Source of the DNA: Ornithinibacillus sp047228935
GTDB taxonomy: Bacteria > Bacillota > Bacilli > Bacillales > Amphibacillaceae
Assembly (NCBI RefSeq): GCF_047228935.1
Contig: NZ_JBFEGG010000003.1
Location: 310,001 to 374,000 of the forward strand
Reading direction: 5' to 3'
Length of the DNA stretch: 64,000 nt
This document shows, piece after piece, positions 42,295 to 51,509 of this stretch. Numbering within the stretch: the stretch's first letter is position 1; each line of letters opens with the position of its first letter. The notes beneath the pieces are model-generated. The model was not told where the DNA came from and did not search any database. It saw nothing but the letters and a program-made list of their open reading frames with translations. The position numbers and the translations under genes were made by a program.

Positions 42295-43638
42295 ATGAGA
42301 AGAAAGTTGGGAATCACTGGATTATTTATTGGTCTGTTATCTTTTGCGTTTATCTTGATTGATGGAAACCAAATTTCTGCTCAATCAGAAAAGGAACTTC
42401 AGCAAGAAATCGAAGAACTGGAAAAAGAACAATTACAACTTCAGGATCAACAAAAAGAAGTTGAATCCAATAAAAATGAAACAGAAGCAAAAATTGAAGA
42501 AAACCTGCATAAGCAGGATTCGGTTCAAGGTCAAATAGACTCACTTGAAGAAGAATTGAAAAATACGGAAGCATCTATTTCTGCTAAACAAGGTGAAATT
42601 GACGCTACAAATAGTGAGATTAATAGTTTAACGAATAAAATTAATGACCTGACTAATGAAATTGAACAGCTAAAAGATGAAATAGAAGTGTTACTAGGAC
42701 GTATAGCCGAACGTGAAGCTTTGCTGGCAGAACGACTTCGTACTATTCAAAGAAGTGGCGGGCCAATGAAGTATTTAGAAGTGATACTTGGTTCTAAAAG
42801 CTTTTCTGACTTTATTTCAAGAGCAGCAGCAGTAAATATTATGATGGATCAAGATAAGGCAATTCTTGATTCTTTAGCTAAAGATAAGAAAGACGTAGAA
42901 ACAAAAAAGATTGCAGTAGAAGACAATAAGAAAGAAATTGAAGCAAAACGAGATGATGTTGAACAGAAGAAGCTAGCTTTAGAAGGCCAAAAGAAAGAGC
43001 TTGTTGCATTACAAACTCAACTTGATAATCAAAAAGCGGAAAGACAGCGTCTTTTAGCTCAACTTGAGAAAGAGCATGATGAGCTTGAGCAATACATGTT
43101 CACCTTAGAAGATGAGCAAGCAATGATCAAGAAGCAAGAACAAGCAGTTGCTAGAGCAAGAGAGGTTGCAGAGAGCAATCTGAGTCAATTATCTAATAGT
43201 GGCGGCGAGGTCAATAGTTCTTCATTTATTTGGCCGGCAAATGGTAGACGTTCATCTAACTGGGGACAACGTGTGGATCCATTTACGAATCAAGTTAGCT
43301 ATCATCTTGGCATTGATATAGCTGCACCGACTGGTACACCAGTTTATGCTTCAACAAATGGTGTAGCAGTACGAGGAAACCTATCATCCACGTACGGAAA
43401 CCATATTTTAATTGTAACGAAGATTGATGGTGTGGATTACACTACGTTATATGCACATCTTAACGGTTTTGCTGTTGGTGATGGTGAAGTAGTACAACAA
43501 GGTCAGGTTATAGGGTACATTGGTTCTACTGGGCGTTCAACTGGACCTCACTTACACTTTGAAGTTCATAAGGGTGGCTGGAAAGGATTTTATCCACCGA
43601 ATACAAATAACGTAAATCCAATGGATTATTTACCTTAA
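42295..43638 (+). CDS. EnvC-like coiled-coil murein hydrolase/activator (peptidase M23)
   Basis: A secreted 447-residue protein. A signal peptide (cut after about SAQS) is followed by ~250 residues of coiled coil rich in Glu/Lys/Gln, a flexible Asn/Ser linker, and a C-terminal LytM/M23 domain. The metal ligands appear intact: YHLGIDIAAPTG and HLHFEVH. That pattern fits an active endopeptidase rather than a degenerate activator. In many bacteria such proteins are controlled by FtsEX, encoded immediately upstream. GGTAGGGGGAAG precedes the ATG. Confidence 0.93.
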   Translation: MRRKLGITGLFIGLLSFAFILIDGNQISAQSEKELQQEIEELEKEQLQLQDQQKEVESNKNETEAKIEENLHKQDSVQGQIDSLEEELKNTEASISAKQGEIDATNSEINSLTNKINDLTNEIEQLKDEIEVLLGRIAEREALLAERLRTIQRSGGPMKYLEVILGSKSFSDFISRAAAVNIMMDQDKAILDSLAKDKKDVETKKIAVEDNKKEIEAKRDDVEQKKLALEGQKKELVALQTQLDNQKAERQRLLAQLEKEHDELEQYMFTLEDEQAMIKKQEQAVARAREVAESNLSQLSNSGGEVNSSSFIWPANGRRSSNWGQRVDPFTNQVSYHLGIDIAAPTGTPVYASTNGVAVRGNLSSTYGNHILIVTKIDGVDYTTLYAHLNGFAVGDGEVVQQGQVIGYIGSTGRSTGPHLHFEVHKGGWKGFYPPNTNNVNPMDYLP

Positions 43639-43649
43639 ATTTATCTTAT

Positions 43650-43684
43650 AAAAGCATTGCACAATAGGTGTGATGCTTTTTCTT
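43650..43684 (+). terminator. terminator after the M23 gene
   Basis: AAAGCAT..CAC / GTG.ATGCTTT stem followed by TTTCTTTTCC. Confidence 0.85.
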
Positions 43685-43830
43685 TTCCTTTTCAAACAAA
43701 AAAGTTTGGCGTACGTTACAGTTTTTCGATATTATTAAACAATAAGTAGTTTTGAATCTTGAACAGATATATAATTGTTTTTGGTGTTTTAAATTACTAT
43801 CTAACATATAACTAATACTGGGGTGATGAC

Positions 43831-45309
43831 ATGAAATGGAATAAAGTACATATTGGATTAATATTGATTGGAGCTTTACTCTTAGGCTTTGCAGGTGCAT
43901 ATATTGGAGTTACACTTGCTCAATCTAATGAAGATACACAACTAATTGGTGATAATAATATCGCCGGTAATAGTCAAGATGAATCAGGTGAAGAGCTAGA
44001 AGAAGCAACATTACCTGAATCATGGTCAAAAGTTGCTCAAGCGTATAACTTAATTAAAAACAATTATTTAGAAGGTGCAGAAGAACAGCAACTAATTGAA
44101 GGCGCAATCCAAGGGATGCTTGAGACATTAGGTGATCCGTATAGTTCTTATATGGATGTAGAAACAATGGATCAATTCAATGAACAGATTGAATCATCCT
44201 TTGAAGGTATTGGTGCCGAGGTGAGTATGGTAAATGGTGTGGTGACCATTGTTTCACCAATTAAGAATTCTCCCGCAGAAAAGGTTGGATTAAGACCAAA
44301 TGATCAAGTGCTTGAAGTGGATGGGGAATCGTTAGAAGGCTACGATTTGAATGAAGCGGTTGCCAAAATTCGTGGTGAAAAAGGAACAGAAGTTGTTCTT
44401 ACCATCGTACGTCAAGGTACGTCTGAACCATTTGAGGTGACGATTAAACGTGACACCATCCCAATTGAAACCGTTCATTCAGAAATGAAGACAATTGACG
44501 GCCAAAAAACAGGTGTCATTGAAATAACTAATTTTGCTGAAACAACTTCTAAAGAATTTGAAACACAGCTTAAAGCGTTAGAAGAAGATGGCATGGAAGG
44601 TTTAGTAATTGATGTTCGTGGCAACCCTGGTGGGCTATTAAGTTCCATTGAAGAAATTTTAAGTCTGTTTGTACCAAAAGATACTCCATACATTCAAATA
44701 GAAGATCAAAATGGTAATAAAACCCCATATTACTCAGATTTAGATAAGAAAAAGGATTATCCAATTTCTGTTTTAGTCGATGAAGGTAGTGCATCTGCTT
44801 CTGAAATATTAGCAGTTGCTATGAAAGAAATTGGATATGATATTGTTGGAAATACTACTTTTGGAAAAGGTACAGTTCAACAAGCTGTTCCTTTAGGTGA
44901 TGGAAGTACGGTTAAGCTTACTTTCTTTAAATGGTTATCACCAGAAGGAAATTGGATACATGAAAAGGGCGTTGAGCCAACTGTTAAAGTAGAGCAGCCA
45001 AAATATTATTATACAACGCCAATCCAAATAGAAGATGAACTATTAGAATATGACCAATCTGGCAGTAAAATTGAAAATGTGCAAGTAATGCTTGACGGAC
45101 TTGGCTATGAACCTGGTCGAACTGATGGCTATTTCAATAGGGAAACAGAAGAAGCAGTTAAAGCATTCCAAGAAGATAACGGTCTAAAAGTTACTGGTAA
45201 AGTTGACCAAGAAACTGCAGGAATGTTAGAAACAAAAATTATTGAGCATATTCGTAGTGGTGAAGATGACCTTCAGTTAGATAAAGCACTTGAAGTAGTA
45301 CATCAATAA
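43831..45309 (+). CDS. ctpB: C-terminal processing peptidase CtpB-like (S41, PDZ, PG-binding)
   Basis: A secreted serine protease (492 residues). One N-terminal span is followed by the S41 N-domain, a PDZ domain (~125-205), the S41 core and a C-terminal peptidoglycan-binding domain (~410-475, VQVMLDGLGYEPGRTDGYF). The catalytic Ser lies in DEGSASASE (318-325) and Lys346 in FGKGTVQ. B. subtilis CtpB cleaves SpoIVFA during sporulation; a wall-related role is also possible. GGGGTGATGAC precedes the ATG. Confidence 0.95.
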   Translation: MKWNKVHIGLILIGALLLGFAGAYIGVTLAQSNEDTQLIGDNNIAGNSQDESGEELEEATLPESWSKVAQAYNLIKNNYLEGAEEQQLIEGAIQGMLETLGDPYSSYMDVETMDQFNEQIESSFEGIGAEVSMVNGVVTIVSPIKNSPAEKVGLRPNDQVLEVDGESLEGYDLNEAVAKIRGEKGTEVVLTIVRQGTSEPFEVTIKRDTIPIETVHSEMKTIDGQKTGVIEITNFAETTSKEFETQLKALEEDGMEGLVIDVRGNPGGLLSSIEEILSLFVPKDTPYIQIEDQNGNKTPYYSDLDKKKDYPISVLVDEGSASASEILAVAMKEIGYDIVGNTTFGKGTVQQAVPLGDGSTVKLTFFKWLSPEGNWIHEKGVEPTVKVEQPKYYYTTPIQIEDELLEYDQSGSKIENVQVMLDGLGYEPGRTDGYFNRETEEAVKAFQEDNGLKVTGKVDQETAGMLETKIIEHIRSGEDDLQLDKALEVVHQ

Positions 45310-45314
45310 TTTTT

Positions 45315-45348
45315 AAGGGGTTCACGTTTATCGTGGATTCCTTTTTCT
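45315..45348 (+). terminator. terminator after ctpB
   Basis: AAGGGGTTCACG / CGTGGATTCCTT (wobble-rich) followed by TTTCTTT. Confidence 0.8.
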
Positions 45349-45473
45349 TTATGCTAGAAATAGCAAGAATATAATGATTTTACGTAAAAAGCAGGAAATG
45401 AATCGACAAATGTTGAATATATAAAGTTATAATTAAGTTATATGATGGGACTGCAACGTGGAAGGTGACGATT

Positions 45474-46646
45474 ATGATACAGGATTGGTTATTGGAATTA
45501 GGAAAAGGGATTGGAAAAGTATTTCTTAATCCACTATTTTATTGGGCTTTTGCACTTATTATTTTAGTAGGCATTAGAAGGGTTAAAGAAGAAAGAAGAT
45601 TATTTGGAACAAAAGTACTTGATATTTTTACCGAGTGGAAGGATACGTGGGGGTTTTCCATTTTTATAGGACTTTTTTATTCGGTGTTAACGATAGCCAT
45701 CGGAATGATTGTTTCTTATGAGATGATTTTCATACTTAGCATAGTCACGATTGTATTAAGTCTTACACTACGATTTTCATTACTTTCTCCTAGTTATACA
45801 TTAGGAATTACATTAATAGTTTTGATGCTACTACCAATAGCAGGAGATTATCTAGACTTTTTACCACAGCTTAGTGAATTTAACTTTTCAGTAATAGCAA
45901 TAATGCTTGCATTATTTTTATTTGTAGAGGCACATTTTTTAAGCAGAATTAAGGTACATGATACTTTTCCTAGTTTGATAAAAGGAGCTAGGGGGAGTTG
46001 GATTGGTCTTCATTATATAAAGAAATTAGCTGTAATACCGTTTTTCACTTTAGTGCCATCTGGCTTGATAGAACCTTTTGCGCCATACTGGCCGTTTCTA
46101 ACGGTTGGAAATGAAAATTATGCCATAGTGCTAATCCCGTTTGTGTTAGGATTTGAATTTTCTGTTCGAGGAAGTTTGCCACATGAGGCAGCAAACCGTA
46201 TTGCTATAAAATTATTAGGGCTAGCAGTCATAGTACTAGCAGTTGCAGTAGGAAGTATTTTTCTTTCATGGTTATCTATTGTTACGGTAGCTATTGCAAT
46301 AGCTGGAAGAGAGATTCTCAATTATCAGCATCGGACAAAGGATCAAGCAAAAGCTTCTTATTTTAATCATACGAATGACGGGTTAAAAGTACTTGGTGTC
46401 ATCCCAGGTTCCCCAGCTGACCGTTTAAATATTTTAATTGGAGAAACCGTAACAAAGGTAAATGGTACCAGAATTCAATGTGAAGATCATTTATATGAGG
46501 CCCTTCAACAGACTGGATCCTTCTTTAAAGTTGAACTAATAGATAATAAAGGGGAAATCCGTTTTGTACAAAGTGCAATGTATGAAGGTGACCACCATGA
46601 ACTAGGATTAATTTTTGCGGGAGAACCATATCGAAAAAATAAATGA
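45474..46646 (+). CDS. minJ: MinJ-like topological determinant of cell division
   Basis: A polytopic membrane protein (390 residues) with several N-terminal spans and a C-terminal PDZ domain (LGVIPGSPADRLNILIGETVTKVNGTRI, residues ~305-370). In B. subtilis MinJ links DivIVA to MinD. Order ctpB-minJ-uvrB is conserved. ATG 45474 follows GGAAGGTGACGATT; the GTG 45465 overlaps that site. The sequence is divergent, so context supports the name. Confidence 0.87.
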   Translation: MIQDWLLELGKGIGKVFLNPLFYWAFALIILVGIRRVKEERRLFGTKVLDIFTEWKDTWGFSIFIGLFYSVLTIAIGMIVSYEMIFILSIVTIVLSLTLRFSLLSPSYTLGITLIVLMLLPIAGDYLDFLPQLSEFNFSVIAIMLALFLFVEAHFLSRIKVHDTFPSLIKGARGSWIGLHYIKKLAVIPFFTLVPSGLIEPFAPYWPFLTVGNENYAIVLIPFVLGFEFSVRGSLPHEAANRIAIKLLGLAVIVLAVAVGSIFLSWLSIVTVAIAIAGREILNYQHRTKDQAKASYFNHTNDGLKVLGVIPGSPADRLNILIGETVTKVNGTRIQCEDHLYEALQQTGSFFKVELIDNKGEIRFVQSAMYEGDHHELGLIFAGEPYRKNK

Positions 46647-46652
46647 TAAATA

Positions 46653-46685
46653 AACCGTATCTCAAATGTGAGATACGGTTTTCTT
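46653..46685 (+). terminator. intrinsic terminator after minJ
   Basis: AACCGTATCTCA / TGAGATACGGTT perfect stem with a 4-nt loop, then TTCTTATT. Confidence 0.9.
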
Positions 46686-46777
46686 ATTAGAAAAATATTA
46701 AGTAAAACAACTAATATTTTTTCTGTTTTCATCCAAACTAATAACGCAAAATATCTACAGGAAGGATAATTATATGG

Positions 46778-47317
46778 ATGAAAAGCTATTTATTAGGGTT
46801 TTGGAATGTATTTGACCCAATATATTATTCATTTACTAGATTACGGTATGTAAAGGACAGAGAAGAGAATAGAACGGTCTTTCGAGTTCGACTAACACGA
46901 TATAAAGGAAGGAGAACAGTACTGAAAGACGGTACAGTAATTAACAAAAATGATTTACTTATGAAGATTCATCTACATAATGTAAAACTAATGAACGAGT
47001 TATATGCAGTGAAACACGATACAAAGCGTGCGGTATACATTTACCATATTGTGAAGAAGGCAATGCCACTTTTAGCGGACTATGTACAAAATCATAAGCG
47101 TTATGAGGAATTAAAGGGAATTATTGGGATAACCACATTACACAAAGGGACGAAACGTTTAGGTTTTGATAATGTCCCAATTCAACACCCGATTTATCGA
47201 ACTTATAAAAAAATTACATTTACACCAATAAATTATTTAGCTAGCTCATCCAGTCATAATAATCCAGTATATTTATTCATGTCGAAGGATGAGCTAGTAA
47301 ATAGATATAGTAAATAA
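46778..47317 (+). CDS. ykoP: YkoP-like protein of unknown function
   Basis: A 179-residue basic protein, starting MKSYLLGFWNVFDPIYYSFTRLRYV. The pattern of RVRLTRYKGRRTVLKDGTVINKNDLLMKIHLHNVKL is what I associate with the YkoP domain, found alone or fused to polysaccharide deacetylases. The ATG at 46778 overlaps another ATG at 46774 (ATGGATG) that is better spaced from AGGAAGG but is quickly closed, so translation may be weak. Neighbouring ykoQ- and ykoN-like genes support the identification, since the three cluster in B. subtilis. Confidence 0.65.
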   Translation: MKSYLLGFWNVFDPIYYSFTRLRYVKDREENRTVFRVRLTRYKGRRTVLKDGTVINKNDLLMKIHLHNVKLMNELYAVKHDTKRAVYIYHIVKKAMPLLADYVQNHKRYEELKGIIGITTLHKGTKRLGFDNVPIQHPIYRTYKKITFTPINYLASSSSHNNPVYLFMSKDELVNRYSK

Positions 47318-47319
47318 GA

Positions 47320-48144
47320 CTAAATAGCAACATCGTGTATAGTAATTTCTGGCCTACTACCCACACGGATATTAACACCGGTTTGACCTAATCCTTCACT
47401 AATATAGAATGGCGAATCATTATGCGTGTGTAGACCTTTAACCATATTCAAGCGGGGTAATTTCCCCATCTTTACTAAATGATAAGCTTTCGGATACAGG
47501 ATTTGTCCACCATGAAAATGTCCAGCTAATAAATAATCAAAAGGATAATTATCCATCTCAAGTACCACGTTAGGGTCATGTGTTAAGACAATGTTTAATC
47601 CATCTTCAACTTGCTCATAGGATTTTTTCAGATTGCTTCGATTCGTACTATAATCATCGATACCGATAATATTAATCTTTTGCCCATTTATTTCTATAGT
47701 TTCAGACGTATTTTCCAAGACAGTACATCCATATTCGGTAAGAATAGATTTTAGTTTTAATAAATTTCCTTCTTTTAGGACATAATCATGATTACCTAGT
47801 ACTGCATAGATACCATGTGTAGGCTTCATTGTTTGTAGTACTTCTAGATAGGGTACTAATATTGGTATGGAACGCTTACGGTCAAGGAAATCACCGGTAA
47901 GTGCAATGATATCTGGTTTTTCATCTTGAAGTTTACTAGCTAATTGAGATGGTGTGATTGAAATATTTTCTAAATGTAGATCAGATAAGTGTAAGATGGA
48001 AAGATTTGAGCGGTTCGTTTGTTGCTTTGTTGCAATTTGTATTTTATTAATTTGGATATCTTTTGTGTTTTGGTTTGCTTTATATATGGAAATGCTAATT
48101 ATGGTTAGCAATATAGCAGATAGAATGATAACGATATAAGTCAT
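47320..48144 (-). CDS. ykoQ: YkoQ-like metallophosphoesterase, membrane-anchored
   Basis: A calcineurin-like phosphoesterase of 274 residues with one N-terminal membrane anchor (MTYIVIILSAILLTIISISIY). Metal-binding motifs are intact: LHLSDLHLE, ALTGDFLD, VLGNHDYV, VLTHDPN and AGHFHGGQ. The start at 48144 has GGGGAGGAATTC ahead; an upstream ATG/extension of 17 residues is not credible. Family members such as LpxH/UDP-sugar hydrolases or lipid phosphatases have varied substrates; membrane location suggests a lipid or cell-wall precursor. It converges with the ykoP-like gene. Confidence 0.88.
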   Translation of the reverse strand: MTYIVIILSAILLTIISISIYKANQNTKDIQINKIQIATKQQTNRSNLSILHLSDLHLENISITPSQLASKLQDEKPDIIALTGDFLDRKRSIPILVPYLEVLQTMKPTHGIYAVLGNHDYVLKEGNLLKLKSILTEYGCTVLENTSETIEINGQKINIIGIDDYSTNRSNLKKSYEQVEDGLNIVLTHDPNVVLEMDNYPFDYLLAGHFHGGQILYPKAYHLVKMGKLPRLNMVKGLHTHNDSPFYISEGLGQTGVNIRVGSRPEITIHDVAI

Positions 48145-48237
48145 TTGAATTCCTCCCCGAATAGGATTATACCATGCTTTATACATGTGAAGCATTGGTA
48201 AATCAAGGGATTCATTTGTACAATAAGGGTGAATGAA

Positions 48238-49338
48238 TTGGAATCGAACTCAAAGAGCGATGCACTATTACTACCATTTATGCAAATTCCTACTGGCCAT
48301 CACCATGTTGCAGATGCAGTTATGGAAGAATTAGACCGAACTGCACAAGAGATTAACTGTGAAAAGGTCGATATTTTATCTTATAGCTATGGGAAGGTAG
48401 AAAAGATTGTTTCTACTACATATTTAAATTGGATTAAAATGTTGCCTAAAGCATATGACTTACTCTATAACCGATTAGCTGTAAAGAATCAGTCGAAGCG
48501 ATCAAGGCAGCTTTTATACGAAGCAATATTTCTATCCTTTTTCAAGAAATTAATGAAAGAAACAGAACCAAGAATTCTTTTTAATACTCATTGCCTTCCT
48601 TCAAACATAGCAAGCATTTTGAAGCAAAAAGGAAAACTTCATGCTATAACAGTTAATGTCTATACCGATTTTTTTATCAATCGAGTGTGGGGAATTGAGG
48701 GTATCGATTATCATTTAGTTCCTTCTATTACGGTCAAAGAATTTTTATTAAAATTAGGTGTAAATGAAGATAGGATTTTAATTACTGGAATTCCTGTCCA
48801 TCCTGTCTTTCGAATCGATAGTAAAAGTAAGAGTAGTGAAAAGCTCCATGTGTTAATAACAGGGGGGAGCTTAGGTGTAGGATCGATAGAAAAGATTATT
48901 CCAACCCATCCTGAGATTAAATATACTGTCCTTTGTGGTCAAAATGAAAAACTATATCATGATCTACTAGAATGGAACCATCCATATGTTGAACCTATTC
49001 AGTATGTGGAGAGTAAAGAGGAAATGAATAGTTGGTATAATAAGGTGGATGCGGTAATAACGAAGCCTGGTGGAGTAACGATAAGTGAATGTTTGATGAA
49101 GCGGATTCCAATTTTTACTTGCAACGCTTTACCAGGGCAAGAAAAGGTAAACGAAATGGAATTAACAGATCTAGGTGTTATTAATCCTTTAAATCCATTT
49201 TTAAGTATGGAGAAACAAGTAAAAGATTTCTTTCAGGACAAAGATAAACAAAGACTTTATAAAGAAAAATTACACTTGTATCATCAATATTTAGAGGAAA
49301 AAACCTTATCTGAGATTTTGTTACGTATATGTAACTAA
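48238..49338 (+). CDS. ykoN: YkoN-like glycosyltransferase (GT28/MGDG-synthase type)
   Basis: A 366-residue cytosolic or membrane-associated transferase of the UgtP/MGDG synthase group. The N-terminal part has LLLPFMQIPTGHHHVADAV, matching the GHxxAA lipid-acceptor loop of that group; the C-terminal donor site has TKPGGVTISECLMKRIPIF. TTG 48238 has AAGGGTG six bases ahead; GTG 48229 overlaps that site. It is divergent from the ykoQ-like gene. Likely a glycolipid or lipid-linked sugar transferase; acceptor unknown. Confidence 0.83.
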   Translation: MESNSKSDALLLPFMQIPTGHHHVADAVMEELDRTAQEINCEKVDILSYSYGKVEKIVSTTYLNWIKMLPKAYDLLYNRLAVKNQSKRSRQLLYEAIFLSFFKKLMKETEPRILFNTHCLPSNIASILKQKGKLHAITVNVYTDFFINRVWGIEGIDYHLVPSITVKEFLLKLGVNEDRILITGIPVHPVFRIDSKSKSSEKLHVLITGGSLGVGSIEKIIPTHPEIKYTVLCGQNEKLYHDLLEWNHPYVEPIQYVESKEEMNSWYNKVDAVITKPGGVTISECLMKRIPIFTCNALPGQEKVNEMELTDLGVINPLNPFLSMEKQVKDFFQDKDKQRLYKEKLHLYHQYLEEKTLSEILLRICN

Positions 49339-49435
49339 CAAGAATTCAACTGTTCTTTTAGCAGTTGTTTTTCTTTTGTCTAATTTCTTGAATAGTAAGG
49401 ATAAAATAGTTAGTATGTATATATAACAAAATAAT

Positions 49436-49449
49436 CGAATGTTCGTTCG
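49436..49449. promoter_or_regulatory. LexA (DinR) box upstream of uvrBA
   Basis: CGAATGTTCGTTCG matches the Bacillus LexA consensus CGAACRNRYGTTYG at 12 of 14 positions. It lies 68 bases before uvrB, close to a TAAAAT-type -10 element, as expected for SOS control of uvrBA. Confidence 0.7.
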
Positions 49450-49516
49450 CATTTATGTTAAAATATATGGTAGATTATGGTACACTTATTTGTAGGTTAA
49501 AGGATGGAGGGAGAAC

Positions 49517-51502
49517 ATGGAAAATAATAAATTTGAATTAGTTTCAAAATACGAGCCAAAAGGAGACCAACCAAAAGCGATTCAAGAATTAGTCGATAAG
49601 GTGCTTGCTGGTCAGCGCCATCAAACATTGCTAGGAGCAACAGGTACTGGTAAGACATTTACTATATCTAATGTAGTAAAAGAAATAAATCGACCGACTT
49701 TAGTCATTGCTCATAATAAAACATTGGCAGGTCAATTGTATAGTGAATTCAAGGAATTTTTTCCTAATAATGCTGTAGAATATTTTGTTAGCTATTATGA
49801 TTATTATCAACCAGAGGCATATGTCCCTTCCACCGATACGTTTATTGAAAAAGATGCCAGTATTAATGATGAAATTGATAAATTAAGGCACTCAGCTACT
49901 TCTGCCCTTTTTGAGCGTAATGATGTATTAATTGTGGCGAGTGTTTCTTGTATATATGGCTTAGGTAATCCTGAAGAATATAGTGCACAAGTGCTATCCC
50001 TTCGCATGGGAATGGAAAAAGATCGTGACCAACTCCTTCGTGATTTAGTAGATATACAGTATGCACGAAATGATATCGACTTCCAACGCGGGACGTTCCG
50101 TGTTCGTGGTGATTCTGTAGAGATTATTCCTGCTTCCCGTGAAGAACACTGTTTACGTATTGAATTTTTTGGTGATGAAATTGATAGGATTCGAGAAGTT
50201 GATGCTTTAACTGGTGAAATTATTGGAGACAGAGAGCATGTTGCAATATTTCCTGCTTCCCACTTCGTAACACGTGAAGAAAAGTTAAAGCTAGCTATTG
50301 CCAACATTGAAAAGGAATTGGAAGAACGCTTAGAAGAGCTTCGTAGTCAAAATAAATTATTAGAAGCACAACGTTTAGAACAAAGAACAAATTATGATTT
50401 AGAAATGATGCGAGAGATGGGTTTTTGCTCTGGAATCGAAAACTATTCAAGACATCTAACTTTACGAGAATCTGGTGCAACACCTTATACTTTATTAGAT
50501 TATTTTCCTGAAGACTTTTTAGTAGTTGTGGATGAATCTCATGTTACGTTGCCGCAAATTCGTGGGATGTATAATGGCGACCAAGCTCGTAAGCAAGTTT
50601 TAGTTGACCACGGTTTCCGCTTACCTTCGGCGTTAGATAACAGACCACTTAAGTTTGACGAATTTGATAAGAAAGTAAAACAAATTATTTTTGTTTCTGC
50701 AACACCTGGTCCTTATGAGCTAGAACATACACCACAAATGACCGAGCAAATTATTCGACCTACTGGTTTACTCGATCCGAAAGTAGAAGTTCGTCCAATT
50801 GAAGGACAGATTGATGACTTAATCGCTGAAATTAATGCTCGGACAGCGAAAAATGAACGTGTGTTAGTAACTACATTAACGAAGAAAATGTCTGAGGATT
50901 TAACAGATTATCTAAAGGAAATAGGAATCAAAGTTGCTTACTTGCATAGTGAAATTAAAACATTAGAGCGAATTGAAGTAATTCGTGACCTTCGTGTAGG
51001 TAAATTTGATGTTCTGATTGGAATTAATTTACTACGAGAAGGATTAGATATTCCGGAAGTTTCATTAGTGGCTATTTTAGATGCTGACAAAGAAGGTTTC
51101 TTACGCTCAGAACGGTCCCTTATTCAGACGATGGGACGTGCCGCACGTAACGCGAACGGCCAAGTTATTATGTACGCGGATAAGATAACGGATTCCATGC
51201 AAAAGGCGATTGAAGAGACGGAACGCCGACGTAAAATTCAAATGGAATACAATGAAAAACATAATATTACGCCGACAACGATTAAGAAGGACGTTCGAGA
51301 TATTATACGAGCAACCGTTGCTTCTGAAGATGGTGCAGAATATGAGGAAAAATCAAAGAGTCTAGCAAAGCTTACGAAGAAAGAAAGAGAAAAGGTTATC
51401 GAAAGTATGGAAAAAGAAATGCGAGAAGCTGCCAAAGCGCTTGACTTTGAAAAGGCTGCGGAACTTAGAGATATATTATTTGAACTTAAAGCGGAAGGAT
51501 GA
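49517..51502 (+). CDS. uvrB: excinuclease ABC subunit B
   Basis: Helicase-like damage-verifying subunit of nucleotide excision repair, 661 residues. Walker A GATGTGKTFT near residue 40, the beta-hairpin YYDYYQPEAYVP near 95, DESHVTLPQIRGMYNGD and the C-terminal UVR domain (EKEMREAAKALDFEKAAELRDILFELK) are all present. ATG with GATGGAGGGAGAAC. It is seven bases from uvrA and under the LexA-like box. Confidence 0.98.
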   Translation: MENNKFELVSKYEPKGDQPKAIQELVDKVLAGQRHQTLLGATGTGKTFTISNVVKEINRPTLVIAHNKTLAGQLYSEFKEFFPNNAVEYFVSYYDYYQPEAYVPSTDTFIEKDASINDEIDKLRHSATSALFERNDVLIVASVSCIYGLGNPEEYSAQVLSLRMGMEKDRDQLLRDLVDIQYARNDIDFQRGTFRVRGDSVEIIPASREEHCLRIEFFGDEIDRIREVDALTGEIIGDREHVAIFPASHFVTREEKLKLAIANIEKELEERLEELRSQNKLLEAQRLEQRTNYDLEMMREMGFCSGIENYSRHLTLRESGATPYTLLDYFPEDFLVVVDESHVTLPQIRGMYNGDQARKQVLVDHGFRLPSALDNRPLKFDEFDKKVKQIIFVSATPGPYELEHTPQMTEQIIRPTGLLDPKVEVRPIEGQIDDLIAEINARTAKNERVLVTTLTKKMSEDLTDYLKEIGIKVAYLHSEIKTLERIEVIRDLRVGKFDVLIGINLLREGLDIPEVSLVAILDADKEGFLRSERSLIQTMGRAARNANGQVIMYADKITDSMQKAIEETERRRKIQMEYNEKHNITPTTIKKDVRDIIRATVASEDGAEYEEKSKSLAKLTKKEREKVIESMEKEMREAAKALDFEKAAELRDILFELKAEG

Positions 51503-51509
51503 CCAATAA

